DNA of 35,869 nucleotides from Clostridium sp. (GTDB lineage: Bacteria > Bacteroidota > Bacteroidia > Bacteroidales > Bacteroidaceae): the NCBI GenBank assembly GCA_023663705.1, contig JAMPGY010000025.1:1-35869 (forward strand), written 5' to 3'. The notes below the pieces were generated by a model. The model made no database searches. It worked only from the letters and a program-made list of their open reading frames with translations, and was not told where the DNA came from. Below, piece after piece: positions 1 to 8,119 of this stretch. Position 1 is the stretch's first letter; each line of letters begins with the position of its first letter. A program made the translations under genes and the position numbers.

Positions 1-2
1 AT

Positions 3-140
3 CAGGCAGCCAAATACGGCTACATCGACGATGTCATCGAGCCGCGCAACACGCGCTTCCGCATCATACGCGCATTGGCGCAGTTGCGCACCAAGAAGTT
101 GGCCAATCCGGTGAAGAAGCACGGTAATATACCTTTGTAA
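3..140 (+). CDS. mmdA: Acyl-CoA carboxyltransferase subunit, C-terminal end (methylmalonyl-CoA decarboxylase alpha type)
   Basis: Only the last 45 codons are inside the window; the start lies before base 1. The readable tail ends in KKHGNIPL and contains YIDDVIEPRNTR, both typical of the carboxyltransferase subunit of biotin-dependent acyl-CoA decarboxylases and propionyl-CoA carboxylases. In the family this subunit moves CO2 from the acyl-CoA (usually methylmalonyl-CoA) to the biotin of the carrier subunit. The next three genes encode an OadG-like subunit, the biotin carrier and the sodium-pump beta subunit, so this is the first enzyme of a sodium-translocating decarboxylase operon. The family assignment is firm; the exact substrate (methylmalonyl-CoA rather than another acyl-CoA) is inferred from Bacteroidales succinate-to-propionate metabolism. 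Confidence 0.88.
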   Translation, partial: QAAKYGYIDDVIEPRNTRFRIIRALAQLRTKKLANPVKKHGNIPL

Positions 141-152
141 TTCAGGCAAAAC

Positions 153-1118
153 ATGAAGATAATGAATAAACGAATAATAGGAGCTCTGGCGGGGCTGCTC
201 GTTGTGGCCGGACTTAGCGCACAGGGCAGCCGCAACCTGAAGATCACCGAGGTGGTGACAAACAACACCGAGGGGCTGACCGATGCCTGCGGCCGGCGGA
301 GCGCATGGATAGAGATTACAAACACTTCGTGGTCCACGGTGGACGTGCGCAGTTGTTACCTGACGACCAACCGTGGCACGCTCAACGAGCAACTTTCCGT
401 TCCCGAGCGTGTACGTCTCATGTCGGTGGTTCCCAAAGGGGATGAAAAGACGAGTCTGGCTGCTCAGGAACGCATCGTGTTCTTTGCCGACGGACAGACC
501 AATCTGGGTACGTTGCACACCGCGTTTACCCTGAATCCCGGAGAGGAAACCTTTATCGCCTTGTTCGACGGTAACGGTTCCACATTGATTGATTCACTCA
601 CGGTGCCGCCTTTGGCCGAAAACCAGTCCTATGCCCGTATCTTTACGGACGAAGACGGAGTCTCCAAGTGGATTGTGCTCGATGCGTCGGACGTGACGCC
701 GGGTTATGCTAACCGCGGTCAGGAGGTGACTAAGGACAAGGTGGCCGAGTTTAAGGAAAAGGATCCCTACGGTGTGGCCATGGCCTTCATGGCGATGAGC
801 ATCGTGTTCGGCTGTCTGATTTTCCTCTACATCTTCTTCCGTATTTTCGGCTGGTTCATGGACCGCATGGCCAAGTTGGCCCGTGTGAAGGCCATCCGTA
901 AGATACGTGAGAGCGCCAGCAAGGTGGCTGTTATCGCCAAGGACGGTATGGAAAGCCGTGGTGTGGATATGGAGACATATATGGCCGTGATCGGTATGGC
1001 GCTCCATGAGTATGAAAATGACGTGCACGACGTGGAAAGCAACGTGCTGACCCTGCACACCGAGGAACATACCGACTGGACAGCCAAAGACAATGCCATG
1101 AGAGACTGGCCTAAATAA
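153..1118 (+). CDS. Lamin-tail domain / OadG-like membrane subunit of Na+-pumping decarboxylase
   Basis: A 321-residue protein with an N-terminal signal-like segment (residues about 1-24, ending LSAQG), an extracytoplasmic beta-rich domain of about 180 residues resembling a lamin-tail domain (ITEVVTNN, AWIEITNTS and FFADG-like strands), and one strong membrane helix near residues 207-232 followed by basic residues. The C-terminal part resembles OadG gamma subunits, which assemble the decarboxylase complex at the membrane. It starts 12 bases after the carboxyltransferase stop and precedes the biotin carrier. Classical OadG is under 100 residues, so the large extracytoplasmic domain is the odd feature. 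The OadG-like role rests on position plus the single helix; the lamin-tail call is by pattern. ATG 162 is an alternative start. Confidence 0.75.
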   Translation: MKIMNKRIIGALAGLLVVAGLSAQGSRNLKITEVVTNNTEGLTDACGRRSAWIEITNTSWSTVDVRSCYLTTNRGTLNEQLSVPERVRLMSVVPKGDEKTSLAAQERIVFFADGQTNLGTLHTAFTLNPGEETFIALFDGNGSTLIDSLTVPPLAENQSYARIFTDEDGVSKWIVLDASDVTPGYANRGQEVTKDKVAEFKEKDPYGVAMAFMAMSIVFGCLIFLYIFFRIFGWFMDRMAKLARVKAIRKIRESASKVAVIAKDGMESRGVDMETYMAVIGMALHEYENDVHDVESNVLTLHTEEHTDWTAKDNAMRDWPK

Positions 1119-1148
1119 AGAAGTAAAATCATAATCCAAGAACATAAA

Positions 1149-1601
1149 ATGAAAGAGTATAAATATAAGGTGAAAGGTGCCGAATACACGGTGACCATTC
1201 AGGAAGTAGAACACAAGACAGCCAAAGTGGAAGTAAACGGAATTCCCTTTGAAGTGGAGATGGAACGCCCGATGAATATCACGCACACTACGGTGGTACG
1301 CCCCGTGGCTCATGTGCATCACGGTCCCGTGCAGGCTGCTCCGGCGGCGGCCCAGCCCGTGGCTCAGCCCGCCGCTCCGGCCGGAGCAGGTTTGGCCGTT
1401 CGCGCCCCGTTGCCCGGCACGGTGGTGGCTGTGGCCGTCACCAACGGACAGGCTGTGAAGAAAGGTCAGACCGTTGTGGTGCTTGAAGCCATGAAGATGG
1501 AGAACAATATCGCCGCTGAATGTGACGGAACGGTCACCACGGTATGTGTCAACAAGGGTGATGCGGTGCAGACCGGTGCCGTGCTGCTCACAATCGGATA
1601 A
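1149..1601 (+). CDS. Biotin carboxyl carrier subunit of the decarboxylase
   Basis: A 150-residue biotinyl-lipoyl domain protein. Residues 1-50 form a leading region, residues about 51-80 are an Ala/Pro-rich flexible linker, and residues 81-150 are the biotinyl domain with the motif EAMKM at 113-117; Lys116 is the expected biotinylated residue. It carries the carboxyl group from the carboxyltransferase to the OadB pump, where decarboxylation is coupled to sodium export. It sits between the OadG-like gene (30 bases upstream) and oadB (6 bases downstream). The Ala/Pro linker is standard for carriers that swing between two active sites. No separate biotin carboxylase gene is visible in the window, consistent with a decarboxylase rather than a carboxylase. 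Confidence 0.93.
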   Translation: MKEYKYKVKGAEYTVTIQEVEHKTAKVEVNGIPFEVEMERPMNITHTTVVRPVAHVHHGPVQAAPAAAQPVAQPAAPAGAGLAVRAPLPGTVVAVAVTNGQAVKKGQTVVVLEAMKMENNIAAECDGTVTTVCVNKGDAVQTGAVLLTIG

Positions 1602-1607
1602 GGCGTC

Positions 1608-2765
1608 ATGACAGAATATTTGGATTTTGTAGGAACCAAGTTCCTCGATTTCTGTTCCTACACGGGTTTTGCCAACGGCGAGTGGGGCAACTACATCATG
1701 ATTCTGGTGGGTGCGCTCTTCATCACGCTGGCCATCGTAAAGGACTGGGAACCGCTGTTGCTTATCCCTATCGGACTGGGCATCATCCTGGGAAACATCC
1801 CCTTCAAGGCCGTCGGTCTGGAGATTGGATTGTATGAAGACAACTCCGTGCTCAACTTCTTCTATCAGGGTGTGAAGTTGGGCTGGTATCCGCCGCTCAT
1901 CTTCCTGGGCATCGGAGCGATGACCGATTTCACGGCGCTCATTGCCAACCCCAAGCTGCTGCTTGTGGGAGCCGCCGCCCAGTTCGGTATTTTTGCGGCT
2001 TATATCGCGGCCTTGTGGCTGGGCTTCGAGCCCAATCAGGCTGCCGGCATCGCCATTATCGGTGGCGCGGACGGCCCCACGGCTATCTTCCTGTCGTCTA
2101 AGCTGGCACCCAATCTGATGGGAGCCATTGCTGTGTGCGCTTATTCCTATATGGCATTGGTGCCGCTCATCCAGCGTCCCATCATGCGCTGGCTCACCAC
2201 AGAGAAGGAACGCACCATCCGCATGCAGCCCGCCCGCACGGTGTCGCAGCGCGAGAAGATTATCTTCCCCATTGTGGGACTGCTCATCACGGCCTTTGTG
2301 GTGCCGTCGGGTATGCCCTTGCTGGGTGTGCTGTTCTTCGGGAACCTGCTGAAGGAGAGTACCAAGACCACCCGTCTGGCCAAGACGGCCGGCAGTGCAC
2401 TCAACGACATCGTGGTGATGCTGCTCGGTCTCACCGTGGGATGCTCTACGCAGGCCAGCGAGTTCCTCACCACCAACACCATCTTCATCTTCGTGATCGG
2501 AGCCTGTGCCTTCATTGTGGCCACGGCTTCGGGTGTGCTCTTCGTGAAGTTCTTCAACCTGTTCCTGCCGGAGGGCAAGAAGATCAACCCGCTCATCGGT
2601 AATGCCGGAGTATCCGCCGTGCCCATGGCGGCTCGTATCTCTCACGAGCAAGGTTTGCGCTACGATCCGAAGAACTACCTCATCATGCACGCCATGGGGC
2701 CCAATGTGGCCGGTGTGATCGGTTCGGCTGTGGCCGCCGGTGTGCTGTTGGGATTCCTCAGCTGA
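1608..2765 (+). CDS. oadB: Sodium ion-translocating decarboxylase beta subunit (OadB family)
   Basis: A 385-residue polytopic membrane protein with about nine hydrophobic segments. The signature GGADGPTAIF lies at residues 152-161; Asp155 corresponds to the aspartate implicated in sodium binding in characterised OadB proteins. It catalyses decarboxylation of carboxybiotin and couples it to sodium export across the inner membrane. It is the last gene of the four-gene operon and begins 6 bases after the biotin carrier stop; a hairpin terminator follows at 2798-2828. Length and motif match the family closely. It may be named OadB, MmdB or GcdB depending on the substrate of the carboxyltransferase, which the sequence of this subunit alone does not settle. 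Confidence 0.95.
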   Translation: MTEYLDFVGTKFLDFCSYTGFANGEWGNYIMILVGALFITLAIVKDWEPLLLIPIGLGIILGNIPFKAVGLEIGLYEDNSVLNFFYQGVKLGWYPPLIFLGIGAMTDFTALIANPKLLLVGAAAQFGIFAAYIAALWLGFEPNQAAGIAIIGGADGPTAIFLSSKLAPNLMGAIAVCAYSYMALVPLIQRPIMRWLTTEKERTIRMQPARTVSQREKIIFPIVGLLITAFVVPSGMPLLGVLFFGNLLKESTKTTRLAKTAGSALNDIVVMLLGLTVGCSTQASEFLTTNTIFIFVIGACAFIVATASGVLFVKFFNLFLPEGKKINPLIGNAGVSAVPMAARISHEQGLRYDPKNYLIMHAMGPNVAGVIGSAVAAGVLLGFLS

Positions 2766-2797
2766 TAAGGTGATTTTGCCGAAATACGTATGGAAGG

Positions 2798-2828
2798 GCC
2801 GCTCCGTTTACGGAGGCGGCTCTTCTTA
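2798..2828 (+). terminator. Rho-independent terminator after oadB
   Basis: Arms 2798-2806 and 2811-2820 pair as GGCCGCTCCG-like against CGGAGGCGGC with one bulged G and a TTTA loop, followed by a pyrimidine/T-rich tract. It lies 30 bases after the oadB stop and before the mnmA promoter box. Confidence 0.7.
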
Positions 2829-2867
2829 TTTCCGTCCGTATGGACGGGTAAATCTCGAAAAAAGACT

Positions 2868-2875
2868 TACCTTTG
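2868..2875 (+). promoter_or_regulatory. -7 promoter box for mnmA
   Basis: TACCTTTG matches the Bacteroidetes -7 consensus TAnnTTTG and lies 38 bases before the chosen mnmA start, downstream of the oadB terminator. No clear TTG element is present 19-21 bases upstream. It argues against the longer reading frame that opens at 2790, which would span both terminator and promoter. Confidence 0.6.
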
Positions 2876-2912
2876 CGTTCGTTCACAACTTGGCGAATAT
2901 TGCAATCGGAGA

Positions 2913-4040
2913 ATGATGGGAAAGAAGAAAGTATTGGTGGGCATGTCCGGCGGAATAGACAGCTCGGCTGTGTGCCTGATGTTGCAGGATCAGGGCTATG
3001 ATGTGGTGGGCGTCACCATGCGCGTGTGGGATCTGCCGCGCCATTTCAAGGCCGACGGGCAGGAACAGCCCGACTTCATACAGGAAGCACGTGCCTTGGC
3101 CGAACGTTTGGGTATCCCCCATTATGTGGCCGACGAGCGCGAGGCTTTCCGCCACACCGTGGTGCGCAACTTCACGGATGAGTATCTGGCCGGACGCACG
3201 CCCAATCCCTGTGTGATGTGCAATCCGCTCTTCAAGTTCCGCATGCTCATGGAGTGGGCCGACCGGCTGGGATGCGACTTTATCGCCACGGGGCACTACG
3301 TGCGCGTTTGCCACCGGAACGGATGTGTGAGCGTGTGTTGCGGCATCGACCGCCATAAGGATCAGTCCTACTTCCTGTGGAGGCTTTCGGGCGAAGTGCT
3401 CTCCCGTTGTCTTTTCCCGCTGGGCGGTATGCTCAAGACTGATGTACGCGCTTATCTGGACGAGAAGGGCTTTGCCCTGAAAGCCCGCGAGGGGGAATCC
3501 ATGGAAGTGTGTTTTATCGAAGGGGACTACCGCGACTTTCTGCGTGGGCAGGTGCCCGACATCGACAGCCGCATCCGTCCCGGGCGCTTTGTGGATACCT
3601 CGGGGCGTGTGTTGGGCGAGCACCGCGGATACGCTTACTACACCGTGGGGCAGCGTCGCGGACTGGGCGTCGCGCTGGGCTATCCCGCCTTTGTGCTCCG
3701 GATTAATGCCGAAAAGAATACCGTGATGCTGGGCGGAGCCGGACAACTGGAGGCGCATGCCTTTCTGCTCGAACGCGACCAATGGACGGACGAGAGCGCC
3801 TTTGCGGATCCGGAACTGAGCGTACGCATACGCTACCGTAGTGTTTCCGTGCCTTGTCGGGTGAGACGGGTGGAAAACCGTTTCCCCGTTTCCGGAGGAC
3901 CAAATGAGCTGTTGCTCGTGACAGTGGATGAGGCTGTGTCGGCCGTCACACCCGGGCAATCGGCCGTGTTCTACGTGGGTGACCGTCTGGTGGGCGGAGC
4001 CTATATAGCTGAGCAGCGCGGGGTGGGGGCTTATATATAA
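2913..4040 (+). CDS. mnmA: tRNA-uridine 2-sulfurtransferase MnmA
   Basis: A 375-residue enzyme that thiolates U34 at position 2 in the anticodon of tRNA-Lys, -Glu and -Gln, using ATP and a persulfide donor in the cytoplasm. The PP-loop GMSGGIDSS lies near residues 10-18. Cys100 in NPCVMCN and Cys200 in [10 protein letters not shown] are the expected catalytic pair, and ATGHYVRV follows the first cysteine. The frame is open upstream to 2790, but the first 41 codons would cross a terminator and a promoter box, so ATG 2913 (or the adjacent ATG 2916) is chosen; this matches normal family length. xseA follows 13 bases after the stop. Confidence 0.95.
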   Translation: MMGKKKVLVGMSGGIDSSAVCLMLQDQGYDVVGVTMRVWDLPRHFKADGQEQPDFIQEARALAERLGIPHYVADEREAFRHTVVRNFTDEYLAGRTPNPCVMCNPLFKFRMLMEWADRLGCDFIATGHYVRVCHRNGCVSVCCGIDRHKDQSYFLWRLSGEVLSRCLFPLGGMLKTDVRAYLDEKGFALKAREGESMEVCFIEGDYRDFLRGQVPDIDSRIRPGRFVDTSGRVLGEHRGYAYYTVGQRRGLGVALGYPAFVLRINAEKNTVMLGGAGQLEAHAFLLERDQWTDESAFADPELSVRIRYRSVSVPCRVRRVENRFPVSGGPNELLLVTVDEAVSAVTPGQSAVFYVGDRLVGGAYIAEQRGVGAYI

Positions 4041-4053
4041 TAAGGTATACCGT

Positions 4054-5349
4054 ATGGAAGCACTGACACTATACGAACTCAATGCCCTTGTGCGCGGCAC
4101 GCTGGAGGCCGGGCTGCGTGCTCCGATTTGGCTTCAGGCGGAGCTTAGTGAGGTGAGGTGTGCCTACAACGGACATTGCTATCTGGAGTTTGTGCAGAAG
4201 GACAAGCACGGACGGTCTTTGGTGGCTAAGGCACGTGGCGTGATATGGGCGGGCACCTATGCTCTGCTGGCTCTGTCTTTTGAACGGGAGACGGGACAGC
4301 CGCTTGCGGCCGGCATGAAGGTGCTGGTGAGGGTGTCGGTGTCGTTTCACGAGCTATACGGCTACTCGCTTACGGTGACCGATATGGATCCGACTTACAC
4401 GTTGGGCGATCTGGCGCGCCGTCGCCGCGAGATATTGCAACAGCTGGAGGCCGACGGCATACTGACCGACAATCGCGACCTGCCTTTCCCCGTGCCGGCC
4501 AACCGTATTGCTGTCATATCCTCGGCTACGGCAGCCGGCTACGGCGACTTTTGCAACCAGTTGGCCGGCAATGAATACGGTTTCCGCTTCACTACCCGTC
4601 TGTTTCCTGCCGTGATGCAGGGCGAACGGGTGGAGGAGACGGTGCTGGCTGCGCTTGATGCCGTGCTGGCCGCGCGTGACGACTGGGACGTGGTTGTCAT
4701 CATCCGTGGAGGCGGAGCCACCAGTGACTTGTCCGGATTCGACAGCTATCTGTTGGCGGCGGCCTGTGCGCAGTTCCCTCTGCCTGTCATCACAGGTATC
4801 GGCCACGAGCGCGACGACACGGTGCTCGACTGCGTGGCACACCGCCGTGTGAAGACACCTACTGCCGCCGCTGCATTTCTGATAGACCGGATGCTTGGGC
4901 TGGCCGATCGGCTGGAGCAGTTGCGCACCCGGCTCACCACAGCCGCCTTGCAACGGATGCAGGGCGAGCGTGCCGTGTTGCAGCGTCATTCCCTGCAGCT
5001 GAACACCCTTTTCACCCGTGCCGTAGACCGTATGTGCCATGGCATGGACTTGCGCGTGCAGCGCCTGCAGTCTGCCCTGCACCGGCGCCTGCAGAGCGAG
5101 AACCATCGGGCGGATACAGCGTGGACGCGTCTGTGCATGTGTGTGGACGGACGCCTGCAACGCGAGCGTATACGGTTGGACATGTGGTGGAAACAGTGTG
5201 ATGCCGCCGATCCCGTGCATCTGCTCAAACGCGGTTACACACTCACTACCAAGGACGGAAAACCCGTTTGCGCCCCCGCAGACGTGCAGGCGGGCGACGA
5301 AATAACAACCCGGACGGCGGGCGGAGAAATCCGATCCGTGGTTCAATAA
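4054..5349 (+). CDS. xseA: Exodeoxyribonuclease VII large subunit
   Basis: A 431-residue protein. The N-terminal OB-fold (about residues 1-105) has the family pattern PIWLQAELSEV and GHCYLEF; the nuclease domain carries the conserved RGGG (RGGGATSDLSGFD), then ITGIGHERDDTVLD and VKTPTAAA; the rest is a long Arg/Gln-rich, probably coiled-coil region and a C-terminal HLLKRGYTLTTKDGKPV segment. Exonuclease VII digests single-stranded DNA from both ends and needs the small subunit XseB, encoded 12 bases downstream. Length and all core motifs are intact. It is probably cotranscribed with mnmA and xseB. Confidence 0.96.
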   Translation: MEALTLYELNALVRGTLEAGLRAPIWLQAELSEVRCAYNGHCYLEFVQKDKHGRSLVAKARGVIWAGTYALLALSFERETGQPLAAGMKVLVRVSVSFHELYGYSLTVTDMDPTYTLGDLARRRREILQQLEADGILTDNRDLPFPVPANRIAVISSATAAGYGDFCNQLAGNEYGFRFTTRLFPAVMQGERVEETVLAALDAVLAARDDWDVVVIIRGGGATSDLSGFDSYLLAAACAQFPLPVITGIGHERDDTVLDCVAHRRVKTPTAAAAFLIDRMLGLADRLEQLRTRLTTAALQRMQGERAVLQRHSLQLNTLFTRAVDRMCHGMDLRVQRLQSALHRRLQSENHRADTAWTRLCMCVDGRLQRERIRLDMWWKQCDAADPVHLLKRGYTLTTKDGKPVCAPADVQAGDEITTRTAGGEIRSVVQ

Positions 5350-5361
5350 TTCCCAGAGAAT

Positions 5362-5562
5362 ATGAAGAAGAAAGAAATGACATACGAAGAGGCTGCCGCC
5401 CGACTGGAACAGTTGGTGGCGCGGGTGGAAAACAACCAGGCCGGTGTGGACGAATTGGCTGCCACGCTCACCGAGGCACGCAGCCTGATCGCCTTTTGCC
5501 GCGACAAACTCTATGCCGCCGATGAAGAGGTGCGCAAGATTGTGGAATCGATAGAAAAATAA
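5362..5562 (+). CDS. xseB: Exodeoxyribonuclease VII small subunit
   Basis: A 66-residue protein with the small-subunit pattern MTYEEAAARLEQLVARVENN followed by GVDELAATLTEARSLIAFCRDKL. It is a short helical hairpin that packs on XseA and is required for activity of the assembled enzyme. It follows xseA by 12 bases. A small imperfect hairpin (5583-5603) followed by T-rich sequence just after the stop may end the transcript. Size, pattern and position agree. Confidence 0.93.
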   Translation: MKKKEMTYEEAAARLEQLVARVENNQAGVDELAATLTEARSLIAFCRDKLYAADEEVRKIVESIEK

Positions 5563-5615
5563 GCGTGAAAGCATAAAATTTTAGCACATCGTGACGTTGT
5601 GCTGCATATTTTATG

Positions 5616-5623
5616 TATTTTTG
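5616..5623 (+). promoter_or_regulatory. -7 promoter box for ilvE
   Basis: TATTTTTG fits TAnnTTTG and is 29 bases before the ilvE ATG. A GTTG lies 16 bases upstream, slightly short of the usual 19-21, so the -33 element is uncertain. Confidence 0.5.
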
Positions 5624-5652
5624 TCATTACGATACAAAAACCATAAGAAAAG

Positions 5653-6675
5653 ATGAAAGAGATAGACTGGTCGAGTCTGTCGTTTGGCTACATGCCGACA
5701 GATTACAATGTGCGTTGCCGCTACCGCAACGGCGCATGGGGAGAAATCGAAGTTTCGTCCGAGGAGACGATAAACATACACATGGCCGCCACCTGCCTCC
5801 ACTACGGACAGGAAGCCTTCGAGGGCTTGAAAGCCTACCGTTGCCCCGACGGCAAGGTGCGCGTGTTCCGCATGGACGAGAATGCGGCTCGTCTGCAGAG
5901 CACCTGCCGGGGTATCCTGATGCCCGAGTTGCCCACCGAACTGTTTGAAGAGATGGTGCGCAAGGTGGTGTGTCTCAATGTTGACTATATCCCCCCCTAC
6001 GAGAGCGGCGCATCGCTCTATATCCGTCCTCTGCTCATCGGCACGGGAGCGCAGGTGGGCGTTCATCCGGCCAACGAATATCTGTTTGTCATCTTCGTCA
6101 CTCCGGTGGGACCGTACTTCAAGGGCGGATTCGCCACCAATCCCTATGTAATCATTCGCGAGTTCGACCGTGCGGCTCCGCTCGGCACCGGCATATACAA
6201 GGTGGGCGGAAACTATGCAGCCAGCCTGAGAGCCAACCAAATGGCGCACGATCTGGGCTACTCCTGCGAGTTCTACCTTGATGCCAAAGAGAAAAAATAC
6301 ATTGATGAGTGTGGCGCGGCCAACTTCTTCGGCATCAAGAACAATACCTATGTGACGCCGGCTTCCACATCCATCCTGCCTTCCATCACCAACAAGAGCC
6401 TGATGCAGTTGGCCGAGGATTTGGGTATGACGGTGGAGCGCAGGCAGATACCGGAAGAGGAACTAGCCACGTTTGAGGAGGCCGGTGCATGCGGTACGGC
6501 GGCCGTGATCAGTCCCATCGAGCGTATTGACGACTTGGAGAACAAGAAGAGCTACGTCATCAGCAAGGATGGCAAGCCGGGACCGGTCAGCACGAAACTC
6601 TATCAGAAATTGCGTAACATACAGTATGGCATCGAACCCGACACACACGGCTGGACACAGGTGGTGATGGAATAA
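5653..6675 (+). CDS. ilvE: Branched-chain amino acid aminotransferase (fold type IV)
   Basis: A 340-residue PLP enzyme that exchanges amino groups between leucine, isoleucine or valine and 2-oxoglutarate. The signature GQEAFEGLKAY is at residues 52-62, YIRPLLIG near 123-130, and Lys183 in IYKVGGNYA is the expected PLP Schiff-base lysine; ECGAANFFGIK and ACGTAAVISP follow in the order seen in eukaryote-like long BCATs. It appears monocistronic: its own promoter box lies upstream and a strong hairpin (6726-6767) downstream. Length is normal for this BCAT subgroup. Confidence 0.95.
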   Translation: MKEIDWSSLSFGYMPTDYNVRCRYRNGAWGEIEVSSEETINIHMAATCLHYGQEAFEGLKAYRCPDGKVRVFRMDENAARLQSTCRGILMPELPTELFEEMVRKVVCLNVDYIPPYESGASLYIRPLLIGTGAQVGVHPANEYLFVIFVTPVGPYFKGGFATNPYVIIREFDRAAPLGTGIYKVGGNYAASLRANQMAHDLGYSCEFYLDAKEKKYIDECGAANFFGIKNNTYVTPASTSILPSITNKSLMQLAEDLGMTVERRQIPEEELATFEEAGACGTAAVISPIERIDDLENKKSYVISKDGKPGPVSTKLYQKLRNIQYGIEPDTHGWTQVVME

Positions 6676-6725
6676 AACGGCACACTGTCTTCTGCCGCTT
6701 CGTGTGCGGCATGATATATAGATAT

Positions 6726-6767
6726 ACACGGGTCTCCGGTGGCATGATGGCTGCCGGAGACCCGTGT
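6726..6767 (+). terminator. Strong hairpin after ilvE
   Basis: Arms 6726-6739 (ACACGGGTCTCCGG) and 6754-6767 are perfect reverse complements over 14 bases with a 14-base loop. The tract after it is GT-rich rather than a T run, so it is either an imperfect intrinsic terminator or a 3' stabilising hairpin. The 275 bases from 6768 to 7042 hold no gene or motif that I recognise. Confidence 0.6.
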
Positions 6768-7042
6768 GTTGGATAGAGATCCTGTCGTGCAGGATTGGGG
6801 GCGGATGTTTCGGTAGGGAGTTGGCAAGCAGGACAACCTTTGTCCGTACACTCAATGAATGCTTGTCTCATTCTCATCATTCCTGTTGTTCTTTTATCAA
6901 GCCCGCAATTTATTCCGCAGTGCCCCGCGGTTTATCCGTGTTCCGTCAGGATAACCATTCACTTTATTCTCCGTAAACTCTTCCACTCTTGCAGGTCTTT
7001 CGGTTGTCTCTTTCTGTTGTATCCTTTTTTTTCTGATGGGGC

Positions 7043-7233
7043 GATACGATCCCTCTCTTGGTAAGAGAGGAATCGGTGCGGTGTCGGGTTGTCTGTCAGA
7101 GGTTTGTGAAATCGCATATCTGAATTTGTTGAACACAATAGTTGAAAAAACACATAGATATATTGCTTAAGTGTTAATAAATTCATACCTTTACAAGGTG
7201 TTGAACCTCTCTTACCAAGAGAGGGATCGTATC
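7043..7233. promoter_or_regulatory. Probable invertible promoter segment (inverted repeats at 7043-7070 and 7206-7233)
   Basis: Bases 7043-7070 and 7206-7233 are exact reverse complements over all 28 bases. Each arm also contains an internal palindrome, CCTCTCTT-GGT-AAGAGAGG. The 135 bases between hold a good Bacteroidetes promoter, TTG (7163-7165), 20 bases, TACCTTTA (7186-7193), pointing right toward the DUF975 gene at 7281. This is the layout of invertible promoters that control phase-variable genes in gut Bacteroidales: inversion would turn the promoter toward the terminator side of ilvE and leave the membrane gene off. No recombinase gene is adjacent; in this group an invertase can act in trans. 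The repeats and promoter are seen; inversion itself is inferred. Confidence 0.7.
7163..7193 (+). promoter_or_regulatory. Promoter inside the inverted-repeat segment
   Basis: TTG at 7163-7165 and TACCTTTA at 7186-7193 with a 20-base spacer match the Bacteroidetes consensus except for the last base of the -7 box. The predicted start, near 7200, would place the right-hand repeat (7206-7233) at the very 5' end of the mRNA, where it can fold into a hairpin. Confidence 0.6.
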
Positions 7234-7280
7234 ATAAGTAGATAACTTTTATTAAATAAACCATTTAACATAGTTAGAGT

Positions 7281-7886
7281 ATGATAAAAAGTGCGAGTGA
7301 GTTGCGGGCTGCAGCCCGTCAGTCTTTGTCCGGAATGTGGGGTGGAGCAGTGATTTTGTATCTGGTGTATCTGATTATCTATGGCGGAGTGTCTGCCATT
7401 CCCATGGTAGGTTCTTTGGGCAGTCTGCTGCTGTTGCCGATGGCCTATGGAGTGAGTGCGGCTTTCCTTGATAATGCCCGCACCCGCAAGGAGTTTCAGG
7501 TGGGTGATGCTTTTGTAGGATTCAGCGACTACGGCCGCCTGTTCGGCACGTTGCTTCTACAGGGTGTCTACGTGATATTATGGACCATGTTGCTCGTGGT
7601 GCCCGGCATCATCAAGCAATATTCCTATGCCATGACGGTGTTTATCCTGAAGGATGAGCCCGAACTGAAGTACAATGCGGCCATTGAGAAGAGCATGGTC
7701 ATGATGGACGGCCACAAGTGGGACTACTTCTGCCTGCAGCTCTCCTTCATCGGGTGGGTGCTTCTGGCCTGCTGCACCTGTGGCATCGGTTTCCTGTGGC
7801 TCGGCCCCTACATGGCCTCGGCCTCCGCACATTTCTACGAGGAGGTGAAGGCCGACTACGCCAAGCGCATAGCCGGACAGTGCTGA
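7281..7886 (+). CDS. DUF975-like integral membrane protein
   Basis: A 201-residue protein with four to five hydrophobic segments (about residues 22-36, 42-60, 92-110, 150-175). The opening SASELRAAARQSLSGMWGGAV, the central VPGIIKQYSYAMTVFIL and the following ELKYNAAIEKSMVMMDGHKWDYF are typical of the DUF975 family, whose function is unknown. It is probably in the inner membrane. It starts 47 bases after the right inverted repeat of the invertible segment, so its expression is probably phase-variable. A terminator follows at 7909-7946, making it a single-gene unit. The next gene encodes a larger relative. Confidence 0.8.
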   Translation: MIKSASELRAAARQSLSGMWGGAVILYLVYLIIYGGVSAIPMVGSLGSLLLLPMAYGVSAAFLDNARTRKEFQVGDAFVGFSDYGRLFGTLLLQGVYVILWTMLLVVPGIIKQYSYAMTVFILKDEPELKYNAAIEKSMVMMDGHKWDYFCLQLSFIGWVLLACCTCGIGFLWLGPYMASASAHFYEEVKADYAKRIAGQC

Positions 7887-7908
7887 TGTGGCTTTGCCGC
7901 AAATGACG

Positions 7909-7946
7909 AAGGGCGTCTCCGCAGTGCGCGGGGACGCCCTTTCTTT
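7909..7946 (+). terminator. Rho-independent terminator after the DUF975 gene
   Basis: Arms AGGGCGTC (7910-7917) and GACGCCCT (7933-7940) pair perfectly with further GC pairing inside, followed by TTTCTTT. It separates the phase-variable unit from the second membrane gene. Confidence 0.8.
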
Positions 7947-8119
7947 CGTTTGTAGTCGTGTTGTTCTTTCGGAAGATGCTCCGGGAAGCTTTTGGAAGTC
8001 TGAATGTAAGATTTATTTAACATAAATTACCCCACCCCCGTATTGTTTTATAATATTTTAAATGGGTATGTAATGTATTTGTATTTACTTTGATTTGTCA
8101 ATATAAATTATCAAAGCAG

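Noticed and set aside
594-2690. Very long open frame on the minus strand opposite the decarboxylase genes
   Set aside because: It is antisense to three clearly recognised genes, is rich in His/Gln/Arg as expected from reading GC-rich codons backwards, and matches no family.
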